64,000 nt of DNA from contig JAFZRZ010000016.1 of the NCBI GenBank assembly GCA_017619635.1, positions 1 to 64,000 of the forward strand, in the 5' to 3' direction. Below are positions 25,165 to 32,749 of the stretch, piece after piece. The position numbers were made by a program, and so were the translations under genes. The notes under the pieces were generated by a model. The model searched no databases, was not told where the DNA came from, and worked only from the letters and a program-made list of their open reading frames with translations. Source of the stretch: Lachnospiraceae bacterium (GTDB taxonomy: Bacteria > Bacillota > Clostridia > Lachnospirales > Lachnospiraceae). Every line of letters starts with the position of its first letter. Position 1 is the first letter of the stretch.

Positions 25165-26409
25165 ATGGAGAGTATCATCAGAGATATTAATCTCGCAGAA
25201 TCAGGAGAAAGAAAGATAGAGTGGGTAAAAAGAAACTGTGACCTGCTTAGGACACTGGAGAAGGAGTTTAGTGAGACCAAGCCTTTTGCCGGAAAGAAGG
25301 TAGCGCTTTCTGTACATCTGGAAGCAAAGACAGCATACCTTTGCAAGGTGCTTGCTGCAGGTGGAGCAGAAATGTATGTTACCGGTTCCAATCCGCTTTC
25401 GACACAGGATGATGTTGCGGCAGCGCTTGTAAAAGCAGGGCTTAATGTTTTTGCATGGTATAATGCAACCGAAGATGAATATAATTCTCACATTCGAAAA
25501 GTTTTAGAGATCGGACCTAACATAATAATAGATGATGGTGGCGATCTTGTTCATATGATGCATACAGAGTTTGTTGATCTTATACCCAATGTCATAGGTG
25601 GATGTGAAGAGACAACAACAGGAATCATCAGACTTGAAGCCATGAATAAAAAGGGTGAGCTTAAATTCCCCATGGTAAGGGTTAACAATGCCGATTGTAA
25701 ACATCTTTTTGATAATCGCTACGGAACGGGACAGTCTGTTTGGGATGGAATAAACAGAACTACAAACCTGATCGTTGCAGGCAAAAATGTTGTTGTTGCC
25801 GGTTATGGCTGGTGCGGTAAGGGCGTTGCGATGAGAGCAAAGGGTCTCGGCGCAAAAGTCATTGTCACGGAAGTTAATCCTATAAGAGCAATAGAAGCAG
25901 TTATGGATGGCTTTGAAGTAATGCCTATGAACGATGCTGCTAAGATAGGAGATTTCTTTGTAACTGTAACAGGCTGTGACAAGGTAATAGATAAAGATGA
26001 TTTTGCTGTAATGAAGGATGGTGCGATACTTACAAATGCAGGTCATTTTGACTGTGAAGTTGATATGGCCGGTCTTCGCGAAATGGCGGTTGAATCTAAG
26101 CAGATGAGAAACAACATAATGGGATATAAGCTTCCCACAGGACAGTGGCTGTGTGTTATAGCAGAAGGAAGACTTGTCAATCTTGCGGCAGGTGATGGAC
26201 ATCCGGCAGAAATTATGGATATGAGTTTCGCTATTCAGGCTTTGTCTGCCAAATATCTGGTAGAGCATCAGGGCAAGCTGGAGAGCATGCTCATAGATGT
26301 TCCTGAAGATGTTGATATGGATGTGGCATCGAGAAAGCTTGCATTCCTTGGTAAGAAGATAGACACTCTGACAGAAGAACAGATTGCTTATCTGAATGCT
26401 TCCTTGTAA
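25165..26409 (+). CDS. ahcY: S-adenosyl-L-homocysteine hydrolase
   Basis: The 414-residue enzyme splits S-adenosylhomocysteine into adenosine and homocysteine, removing the inhibitory product of methyl transfer. It has the short archaeal/Thermotoga form: catalytic segments SVHLEAKTA, DDGGDL, GCEETTTG, and CKHLFDNRYGTGQS, then the NAD-binding loop GYGWCGKGVA. The C-terminus LTEEQIAYL is shorter than the eukaryotic KPDHYRY ending. AAAGGGAG precedes ATG 25165. No SAH riboswitch was visible upstream. Confidence 0.93.
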   Translation: MESIIRDINLAESGERKIEWVKRNCDLLRTLEKEFSETKPFAGKKVALSVHLEAKTAYLCKVLAAGGAEMYVTGSNPLSTQDDVAAALVKAGLNVFAWYNATEDEYNSHIRKVLEIGPNIIIDDGGDLVHMMHTEFVDLIPNVIGGCEETTTGIIRLEAMNKKGELKFPMVRVNNADCKHLFDNRYGTGQSVWDGINRTTNLIVAGKNVVVAGYGWCGKGVAMRAKGLGAKVIVTEVNPIRAIEAVMDGFEVMPMNDAAKIGDFFVTVTGCDKVIDKDDFAVMKDGAILTNAGHFDCEVDMAGLREMAVESKQMRNNIMGYKLPTGQWLCVIAEGRLVNLAAGDGHPAEIMDMSFAIQALSAKYLVEHQGKLESMLIDVPEDVDMDVASRKLAFLGKKIDTLTEEQIAYLNASL

Positions 26410-26455
26410 AATATCAGTAGTCTGATCAGAAGACGTATTTGGTTATAGAGTTGAA

Positions 26456-26487
26456 ACAAAAAAGTGCACTCCCGATAGGAGTGCACT
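26456..26487 (-). terminator. intrinsic terminator of the membrane microprotein gene
   Basis: AGTGCACTCC (26463-26472) and GGAGTGCACT (26478-26487) form a perfect 10-bp stem. On the minus strand it is followed by six T; on the + strand by ACTAATAT, so it is primarily a minus-strand terminator. It starts 16 bases after the stop of the 43-residue gene. Confidence 0.85.
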
Positions 26488-26503
26488 ACTAATATACATT
26501 AAA

Positions 26504-26635
26504 CTATTCTTCGTCGTCGCCTCTTGTACCAATAAAACTGGCAACTGAAGAAACAACACTGGAAACTACGCTGATAACTACAGCTATGATGATTATAAGA
26601 AGACCACCGCCCAATATCAAAAATGAACCTGCCAT
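26504..26635 (-). CDS. 43-residue single-pass membrane microprotein
   Basis: On the minus strand ATG at 26635 runs 43 codons to TAG at 26504-26506. The product starts MAGSFLILGGGLLIIIIAVV, continues with Val/Ser-rich hydrophobic sequence to about residue 35, and ends GTRGDDEE, so it is a single membrane helix (about 5-35) with an acidic tail. AGAGG lies about 9 bases upstream, a good promoter is at 26694-26722, and a strong terminator follows. These four signals together make it a real gene despite its size. Function unknown; small membrane regulators or stress peptides are possibilities. It fills the 337-base gap between ahcY and the acyltransferase. Confidence 0.75.
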   Translation of the reverse strand: MAGSFLILGGGLLIIIIAVVISVVSSVVSSVASFIGTRGDDEE

Positions 26636-26693
26636 ATGATTTACCTCTAACTATAAAGTACCCCTTACGGGAAATATGATCTGACTAATACAC

Positions 26694-26722
26694 AGTATGC
26701 CATGAAAATCGGCAAAAATCAA
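26694..26722 (-). promoter_or_regulatory. promoter of the microprotein gene
   Basis: On the minus strand TTGATT (26722-26717), 17 bases, CATACT (26699-26694). Predicted start near 26687 leaves a 52-base leader before the ATG. Confidence 0.5.
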
Positions 26723-26746
26723 TAAACATAGTAAAGATAATAAAAT

Positions 26747-27901
26747 ATGAAAGAGACCAATACACAAAACAAAGAAAGAAACATAAAAGCAGATGTGATA
26801 AGAGGATTTGCCATAATAACCGTCATAATCGGGCATTGTATACAAAACGGTAATGGCTGGTACTATTTTATCGATGGTGCTTATTGGGGAAATAAAGTTT
26901 ATCAGTTTATTTACAGTTTCCATATGCCGTTATTTATGCTGCTTGCGGGATGGTTTGCCTATTACAGTATAAAGAAGGTTGAAGGTGACAGAAAGGCCCA
27001 GTGGAAACTTTTGGGAAAAAGAGCTTTTACTTATATAACACCCATCTTTTTGTGGACGCTTTTTGAATTTGCAAGAGGCGAGATAATGAGAGTTTCTCAG
27101 GGTGAGGCACCTACAGCGTTTGGTACTCTGTTTGCGTGGTTTGTAACATATTTTCTGACCAATCTGTGGTTTTTGTGGGCGATTTTCATATGTCTTATCA
27201 TAGTTTTTGTCATGCATCTTTATTTAGAAGATAATATACCTTTGTATGTTTTGGCATTTTGCAGTTTTTATATCCTTCCGGATGCTGCCAACCTGGGAGT
27301 ATATAAGTATCTGATACCATATTATATTGCAGCATTCTATATGAATATGTGTCTGGACAGATGCGCAAACAGAGAAGAGCAAGAAAACGAAGATGAAGAG
27401 GAATCGATTGGAAATAAGGTTTATCCGTATATCAACAAACTGATCGCTTCATATAAAAGTAAGCCAAATATGTATCTTGTTATCTCGGCTGCCGTATTTG
27501 GTATACTGTTCATATTTTATAATTCACAAACTTTTATATATGTATCGGGGTATCGTGTCAGCAGAACAGGTTTTATTAAAAAGGTTATTTTGGATACATA
27601 CAGAATGGTTATCGGATTTGCGGGCAGTACATTTTTCATGATCTTATGGGACAGGATCATAGAGCACTTTAAAGGTTGCAAATGGCGTCTGCTTACAGCA
27701 TTTGGAAGAAACAGCCTTGGAATATATATCCTTCAGGGGTACTATATACTGATCGTTATGGCAAGTTATACCAATAATCTGACCTGGATCAAATGGTATC
27801 ATATTCCAATAGAGGTCGTTATCATCAGTACGGTTTCTCTGATCACTGCGATGATCCTGGGAAAAATACCTGTGATTAAGATATTGGTTGGAAAGTTATA
27901 A
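26747..27901 (+). CDS. acyltransferase 3 (OafA-like) membrane protein
   Basis: The 384-residue protein has about ten membrane segments and belongs to the acyltransferase 3 family, which moves acetyl or other acyl groups onto extracellular glycans. The typical start is visible: RNIKADVIRGFAIITVIIGH contains the conserved Arg and His, and SFHMPLFMLLAGWF follows with the conserved FHMP-type loop. A charged, acidic loop (EEQENEDEEES) sits near residue 215. The ribosome site before ATG 26747 is poor (AAAGATAAT). It is divergent from the microprotein gene. Which glycan is modified is unknown. Confidence 0.85.
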   Translation: MKETNTQNKERNIKADVIRGFAIITVIIGHCIQNGNGWYYFIDGAYWGNKVYQFIYSFHMPLFMLLAGWFAYYSIKKVEGDRKAQWKLLGKRAFTYITPIFLWTLFEFARGEIMRVSQGEAPTAFGTLFAWFVTYFLTNLWFLWAIFICLIIVFVMHLYLEDNIPLYVLAFCSFYILPDAANLGVYKYLIPYYIAAFYMNMCLDRCANREEQENEDEEESIGNKVYPYINKLIASYKSKPNMYLVISAAVFGILFIFYNSQTFIYVSGYRVSRTGFIKKVILDTYRMVIGFAGSTFFMILWDRIIEHFKGCKWRLLTAFGRNSLGIYILQGYYILIVMASYTNNLTWIKWYHIPIEVVIISTVSLITAMILGKIPVIKILVGKL

Positions 27902-28013
27902 TTCTTTTTACACTTTTGATTGATATTTGAAACACAATCCTATATATTAGATATAATCCCTTATGGGAAAACTACTAATGTTATTTTTGACTTGAATGAA
28001 AAGGAGGTTATTT

Positions 28014-28598
28014 ATGAAGTTTGTATGTACAGTATGCGGTTACATCTATGAGGGCGACAATCCCCCTGCAGAATGTCCTGTTTGTCACGCTGCCAGCGAT
28101 AAATTCAAGGTAGTTGAGGGAGAGCTTACCCTTGCTGCTGAGCATGAGTATGGGGTATACGCAAAGACAGTTAAGAACAATCCTGATATCAAGGAAGAAG
28201 ACAAGAAGTACATTTTTGATCAGTTAAAGGCTAATTTCCAGGGCGAGTGCTCTGAGGTAGGTATGTACCTTTGCATGGCTCGTATAGCTCATCGTGAGGG
28301 ATATCCTGAAATAGGACTTTACTGGGAGAAGGCTGCTTTTGAAGAAGCTGAGCATGCTGCAAAATTTGCGGAACTTCTTGGAGAGGATCTTGAGCCTAAC
28401 ATGAAGGCATCCACAAAAGAAAACCTCAAATGGAGAGTTGATTGTGAGTTCGGTGCTACGGCAGGTAAATTTGATCTTGCAAAATGTGCAAAGATGAACA
28501 ATCTTGATGCTATTCATGATACCGTTCATGAGATGGCCAGAGATGAGGCAAGACACGGCAAGGCTTTAAAGGGACTTTTAGACAGATATTTTGGTTAA
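28014..28598 (+). CDS. reverse rubrerythrin (NADH peroxidase component)
   Basis: The 194-residue protein has an N-terminal rubredoxin-like iron site with two CxxC pairs (CTVCG and CPVCH, residues about 5-28), followed by a ferritin-like di-iron four-helix bundle with EEAEHAAKF and [10 protein letters not shown]. This domain order is the reverse of ordinary rubrerythrin; such revRbr proteins reduce peroxide and oxygen in anaerobic clostridia, taking electrons from NADH through partner flavoproteins. AAGGAGG lies 6 bases before ATG 28014, so the in-frame ATG at 27996 is not the start. It is monocistronic, with a bidirectional terminator behind it. An upstream AT-rich partial dyad near 27939-27958 might be a PerR site. 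Confidence 0.92.
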   Translation: MKFVCTVCGYIYEGDNPPAECPVCHAASDKFKVVEGELTLAAEHEYGVYAKTVKNNPDIKEEDKKYIFDQLKANFQGECSEVGMYLCMARIAHREGYPEIGLYWEKAAFEEAEHAAKFAELLGEDLEPNMKASTKENLKWRVDCEFGATAGKFDLAKCAKMNNLDAIHDTVHEMARDEARHGKALKGLLDRYFG

Positions 28599-28620
28599 AT
28601 ATCAGCTATGTATTAAACAT

Positions 28621-28655
28621 AAAGGCAGGCGGATCCGCCTGCCTTTACTTTTTAT
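28621..28655 (+). terminator. bidirectional terminator between convergent genes
   Basis: Bases 28621-28646 form a perfect 26-base palindrome centred on GGATCC, followed by ACTTTTT on the + strand. It lies between the 3' ends of reverse rubrerythrin (+) and the 82-residue gene (-) and can serve both. Confidence 0.85.
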
Positions 28656-28682
28656 ATATGATCACTATTAGTGGTAATAGGG

Positions 28683-28931
28683 TTATGCAACGTTGTGCAT
28701 ACCTGAAAGATATGTGAACATCCTTACTGCATCAGTCTTGTCAGAGAATGAAAGCTCAATTTCCTTGATGCTTCCGTCAACATATGTCTCTGAAAGAAGA
28801 TTCAGATTTTCACCGTTTTTGTTGCTGAGAGTGATATGTTCTCCGTTATCGTTAACAAGTTCAACATTTCCTTCGCATTCTGAAAGGGTTTCAAAAAACT
28901 CTTTTGTGTTCTCGATGTTATAGATTTTCAT
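28683..28931 (-). CDS. conserved small protein of unknown function (82 residues)
   Basis: The product begins MKIYNIENTKEFFETLSECE, contains VELVNDNGEHITLSNKN and ends YLSGMHNVA. I recall similar small proteins in clostridia, sometimes misnamed polyA polymerase, with no known function. It is soluble and acidic. ATG 28931 has GAGGAGG 7 bases upstream; the longer in-frame ATG at 28970 lies before it without a ribosome site. A promoter is at 29002-29030. Confidence 0.75.
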   Translation of the reverse strand: MKIYNIENTKEFFETLSECEGNVELVNDNGEHITLSNKNGENLNLLSETYVDGSIKEIELSFSDKTDAVRMFTYLSGMHNVA

Positions 28932-29001
28932 AATTAATTTCCTCCTCTTTGTGAGCCTCCCCGGGCGCACATGTTATTTACTCTTTTCTCTTTACACCTG
29001 T

Positions 29002-29030
29002 ATTATCGTGCAAAGATTCTGGATTAACAA
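29002..29030 (-). promoter_or_regulatory. promoter of the 82-residue protein gene
   Basis: On the minus strand TTGTTA (29030-29025), 17 bases, GATAAT (29007-29002). The 285-base gap 28932-29216 holds this and the promoter of the histidine kinase gene; nothing else was seen. Confidence 0.6.
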
Positions 29031-29201
29031 GGAGTCTCTTAAACAAAAATCACAAATTCATAGACTTGAAATTATGCAATATGCATAAAATATACTTGAT
29101 GTGGAGTTTTAGTGATTCATTCAAAGTCCTTAAACAGTGTTGTTTTTTATACTTTTTTAATAATTTTATCCCGAATACTTTCTTTTATAGTGCATATTAA
29201 G

Positions 29202-29210
29202 TGATATACT
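29202..29210 (+). promoter_or_regulatory. extended -10 promoter giving a possibly leaderless kinase transcript
   Basis: TGATATACT has a near-consensus hexamer at 29205-29210 with TG in front; no good -35 element. Counting 7 bases from its end puts the transcription start at 29217, the A of the kinase ATG. No ribosome site is seen before that ATG. Confidence 0.5.
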
Positions 29211-29216
29211 TAAAGC

Positions 29217-30317
29217 ATGGATCTGAAGAAAAGACTGACAATTACATATGTGATCTTGCTGTCTATTCCCATATTTATAGCAGTGGTCGGATTCTGTGTT
29301 GTATTGGTTTCTGGTAGTGAGTTTGTTCCAAGACCGCTTTTTATGGAAGTATTTATTGCTCTGATCGCGGCACTTCTTATCATGTCGCTTGTATTGACAA
29401 CATGGACCAATAAAGGTGTCTTCTCGCATATAAGGAAGTTAAACGAGGCAATGGACTGCATTGCAAAGGGCAATTTTGATTATGTCCTTTCTGTTGAGGA
29501 TTGTTCGGGTGAGATCGCACAGCTTTATAAGAGTTATGAGGATATGAGACTAAAGCTTAAAGAGAGTTCGGAAGATACCATCCATAATGAACAGCAAAAC
29601 AGGGAGCTTATCAGTAATATCACTCATGACCTCAAAACACCGATAACGGCGATAAAAGGATATGTCGAAGGTATAATGGACGGTGTTGCCGATACAGATG
29701 AGAAGAAGGATAAGTACGTAAAGACCATCTATAATAAAGCAATAGAGATGGACAGGCTTATCAATGAGCTTACATATTATTCTGGAATAGATTCTAACCG
29801 TATACCTTACACGTTCCATCGGATAGATGTTTCGGATTTCTTTAACGACTGTGTTGAAGAAGTCGGCATGGACCTCGAAAATAAGAATATTGAGCTTAAT
29901 TATTCCAACCTGCTTGAGCCGGGTACACGCATTATTGCCGATCCCGAGCAGTTTAAAAAGGTTATTAACAACATTATCGGAAACTCCGTCAAATATATGG
30001 ACAAGGAGCATGGCATCATAGATATCCGACTTCTTGATGCTGTTGACTCGATAAGAGTTGAGATCGAAGATAACGGTAAGGGGATAGCAGCAAAGGATAT
30101 AGGAAACATATTTGAGAGATTCTATCGCACCGATGCTTCCAGGAATTCTTCCAAGGGAGGAAGCGGTATAGGTCTTTCGATAGTAAAGAAGATAGTGGAA
30201 GATCACGGAGGATACATTTGGGCGACCAGTAAAGAGGGCGAAGGGACATGTATGCATTTCGTGTTGAGAAAGTATATTGAACAGCAAAAGCCTGAACAGG
30301 AAGAGGTGGATGTATGA
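29217..30317 (+). CDS. sensor histidine kinase
   Basis: The 366-residue kinase has two membrane segments (about 10-32 and 44-64) with a short outside loop, a HAMP domain (65-115), and DHp and ATPase domains. The phosphorylated His137 lies in NITHDLKTP, the N box is NIIGNSVKY, G1 is DNGKGI and G2 is GGSGIGLSIVKK. The short sensor loop suggests membrane-stress or intramembrane sensing. The start at ATG 29217 lacks a ribosome site, consistent with leaderless translation. It overlaps the response-regulator gene by 4 bases (ATGA). Confidence 0.9.
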   Translation: MDLKKRLTITYVILLSIPIFIAVVGFCVVLVSGSEFVPRPLFMEVFIALIAALLIMSLVLTTWTNKGVFSHIRKLNEAMDCIAKGNFDYVLSVEDCSGEIAQLYKSYEDMRLKLKESSEDTIHNEQQNRELISNITHDLKTPITAIKGYVEGIMDGVADTDEKKDKYVKTIYNKAIEMDRLINELTYYSGIDSNRIPYTFHRIDVSDFFNDCVEEVGMDLENKNIELNYSNLLEPGTRIIADPEQFKKVINNIIGNSVKYMDKEHGIIDIRLLDAVDSIRVEIEDNGKGIAAKDIGNIFERFYRTDASRNSSKGGSGIGLSIVKKIVEDHGGYIWATSKEGEGTCMHFVLRKYIEQQKPEQEEVDV

Positions 30318-31006
30318 ACAAGAGAGTATTGATAGTTGAAGATGAAGTTGCGATAGCTGATCTGGAAAAGGACTATCTTGAACTCAGCGGATTTGATGTT
30401 GCTATAGAGAATGCAGGTGACAGCGGACTTAAGCGTGCTCTGGATGAGGACTTCAATATAATAGTTTTAGATCTTATGCTTCCGGGAGTGGATGGCTTTG
30501 AAGTCTGCAAGAAGATACGTGAGAAGAAAGATGTTCCGATAATCATGGTATCGGCAAAGAAAGAGGATATTGATAAGATAAGAGGACTTGGACTTGGTGC
30601 GGATGATTATATAACCAAACCCTTCAGTCCGAGTGAACTTGTTGCAAGGGTTAAGGCGCATCTGTCCAGATATGAGAGACTTATCAATTCAAATCAGAAA
30701 GTCAACGATGTTATAGAGATAAGAGGGATTAAGATAGATAAGACTGCCCGCAGGGTTTATGTAGATGGTGAAGAAAAAGCATTTACTACCAAGGAGTTTG
30801 ATCTGCTCACATTTTTGGCTGAGAATCCAAACCATGTATATACTAAAGAAGAACTATTCAGAGAGATATGGGATATGGATTCATTTGGTGATATAGCAAC
30901 AGTTACTGTGCATATCAAAAAGATAAGAGAGAAGATTGAGATAGATACTGCAAAGCCCCAATATATCGAAACGATCTGGGGCGTGGGATATAGATTTAAA
31001 GTTTAA
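30314..31006 (+). CDS. OmpR-family response regulator
   Basis: The 230-residue regulator has a receiver domain (1-120) with acidic pocket EDE, phosphorylated Asp53 in VLDLMLPG, Ser/Lys switch residues VSAKK and KPF, then a winged-helix DNA-binding domain (130-230; FTTKEFDLLTFLAENPNHVYTKEEL-like, and VTVHIKKIREKIE). It is the partner of the kinase it overlaps. Target genes are unknown; the NhaC antiporter gene downstream has its own promoter but could be one. Confidence 0.92.
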   Translation: MNKRVLIVEDEVAIADLEKDYLELSGFDVAIENAGDSGLKRALDEDFNIIVLDLMLPGVDGFEVCKKIREKKDVPIIMVSAKKEDIDKIRGLGLGADDYITKPFSPSELVARVKAHLSRYERLINSNQKVNDVIEIRGIKIDKTARRVYVDGEEKAFTTKEFDLLTFLAENPNHVYTKEELFREIWDMDSFGDIATVTVHIKKIREKIEIDTAKPQYIETIWGVGYRFKV

Positions 31007-31019
31007 TATAGCATGTTTT

Positions 31020-31054
31020 AGACGGCATCATTCAATGCGTGAATGGTGCCGTCT
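31020..31054 (+). terminator. hairpin after the two-component genes
   Basis: A 15-bp stem (31020-31034 with 31040-31054, one G-U pair) around ATGCG. No T run follows, so termination may be inefficient or the stem may protect the mRNA end. The nhaC promoter begins 5 bases later. Confidence 0.55.
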
Positions 31055-31058
31055 GCTA

Positions 31059-31087
31059 TTGAAGATAACCACTCGATATGCTAAAAT
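31059..31087 (+). promoter_or_regulatory. promoter of nhaC
   Basis: TTGAAG (31059-31064), 17 bases, TAAAAT (31082-31087) with TGC in front, an extended -10. Predicted start near 31094, 50 bases before the ATG. Confidence 0.6.
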
Positions 31088-31143
31088 TTTCTTGTTTGGT
31101 GTTACTTTTTTTGTTGTTTTTACAATAGAGAGGTATAGGGGTT

Positions 31144-32667
31144 ATGTTTAACGAAACTTTTTGGGCGTTGGTCCCGGCATTGGTAGCTATTTCATTGGCA
31201 CTCATCACCAAGGAGGTGTACAGTTCACTTTTCGTTGGTATAGTAGTTGGAGGCCTGTTGTATGCTCAGTTTAATGTTGTAGCTGCATTTGACCATCTTT
31301 ACAATGACGGATTTGTAGCTGTGCTTTCGGACTCTTATAATGTGGGAATACTGATATTCTTGGTTGTTCTGGGAGCCATGGTCGCGCTAATGAATTATGC
31401 GGGTGGGTCGGCCGCGTTTGGTGAGTTTGCCAAGAAAAAGATAAAGACAAGAGTAGGAGCTCAACTTGCTACCGTGGCACTTGGAGTTCTTATATTTATA
31501 GATGACTATTTCAACTGCCTTACTGTGGGAAGTGTTATGCGTCCGGTTACGGATGAGCATAAGATATCGAGAGCTAAGCTTGCATACCTTATTGATGCGA
31601 CAGCAGCTCCTATCTGTATAATCGCACCGATCTCAAGCTGGGCAGCAGCCGTAGCTGGTTTTGTAGAAGGAGAAGACGGCTTCACAGTTTTCTTAAAAGC
31701 GATACCGTATAACTATTACGCATTGCTGACTATACTGATGATGATACTGATCGCAGTTTTCAATATAGATTTTGGTCCAATGAAAAAGCATGAGATCAAT
31801 GCTATGAACGGTGATCTGTTCACATCGGGAAAGGCAGCTGAGACAAAAGAAAAGATACCTACGAATGATAAAGGTAAAGTTATTGACCTTGTGTTCCCTG
31901 TTTTCATACTTATAGTATGCTGTGTTATCGGTATGATATATTCCGGTGGATTCTTTGGTTCTGACGGTGTCGGATTTATTGAAGCATTCTCTAATTCGGA
32001 TGCATCCATCGGATTGGCAATGGGTAGTATTACTGCACTCATAATAACCATTTTATTCTTCCTATACAGAAAGGTTCTGAATTTCAAAGAGTGTATGAAC
32101 TGCATTCCTGAAGGCTTTAAGCAGATGGTTCCGGCTATTTTGATACTGACCTTTGCGTGGACCTTAAAGGCCATGACCGATTCACTCGGAGCAAAAGAAT
32201 ATGTGGCAGGTGTCATTGCGGGTGGAGCAGAGAGTCTATTTAATTTCCTTCCTGCGATCGTATTTTTGGTAGGATGTTTCCTTGCTTTCGCAACAGGAAC
32301 AAGCTGGGGAACCTTTGGTATTCTGATACCTATAGTCGTTGCAGTATTCTCAGGAACAAATCCGCAGTTGATGATAATATCAATCTCTGCATGTATGGCA
32401 GGAGCTGTTTGTGGTGATCACTGCTCACCCATATCTGATACAACGATCATGGCCAGTGCCGGTGCTCAGAGTGATCATATAAATCATGTTAACACGCAGT
32501 TGCCTTATGCGATCGTTTGTGCAGCGGTTTCCTTTGTGACATATATTGTTGCGGGTTTTACACAGAATGCATGGATTGCTCTTCCGATAGGAGTAGCTAT
32601 CATGGTCGGAGTGATGTATATCATAAAATACAGCATGAAAGAAACAGGCGAAAAAGCAGCAGAATGA
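31144..32667 (+). CDS. nhaC: NhaC-family Na+/H+ antiporter
   Basis: The 507-residue membrane protein has about 11-12 helices and belongs to the NhaC/ion-transporter superfamily, exchanging sodium for protons or, in some members, amino acids. Visible motifs are VFIDDYFNCLTVG-type acid pair (LIFIDDYFNCL), SRAKLAYLIDATAAPICIIAPISSWAA, ATGTSWGTFGILIPI and GDHCSPISDTTIMASAGAQSDHINHVNTQLPYA-type segments (the last spans 425-455). The family also contains malate-lactate and arginine/ornithine-type exchangers, so substrate is only probable. ATG 31144 has AGAGAGG upstream. Confidence 0.85.
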   Translation: MFNETFWALVPALVAISLALITKEVYSSLFVGIVVGGLLYAQFNVVAAFDHLYNDGFVAVLSDSYNVGILIFLVVLGAMVALMNYAGGSAAFGEFAKKKIKTRVGAQLATVALGVLIFIDDYFNCLTVGSVMRPVTDEHKISRAKLAYLIDATAAPICIIAPISSWAAAVAGFVEGEDGFTVFLKAIPYNYYALLTILMMILIAVFNIDFGPMKKHEINAMNGDLFTSGKAAETKEKIPTNDKGKVIDLVFPVFILIVCCVIGMIYSGGFFGSDGVGFIEAFSNSDASIGLAMGSITALIITILFFLYRKVLNFKECMNCIPEGFKQMVPAILILTFAWTLKAMTDSLGAKEYVAGVIAGGAESLFNFLPAIVFLVGCFLAFATGTSWGTFGILIPIVVAVFSGTNPQLMIISISACMAGAVCGDHCSPISDTTIMASAGAQSDHINHVNTQLPYAIVCAAVSFVTYIVAGFTQNAWIALPIGVAIMVGVMYIIKYSMKETGEKAAE

Positions 32668-32675
32668 TTATTGGG

Positions 32676-32696
32676 GGCATGGCTTTCGGCCATGCC
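32676..32696 (+). terminator. hairpin terminator after nhaC
   Basis: GGCATGGC (32676-32683) and GCCATGCC (32689-32696) with a 5-base loop, then TCTTAAG. The T run is poor. Confidence 0.5.
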
Positions 32697-32749
32697 TCTT
32701 AAGACTTTATAAGGAATGCTAGGTTGGATTAATAACGAGGTGAATTCTT

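Noticed and set aside
26736-26749. Leaderless start for the acyltransferase gene from GATAAT at 26736-26741
   Set aside because: Spacing would fit, but there is no -35 element or TG extension, and the weak -10 in an AT-rich stretch could be chance.
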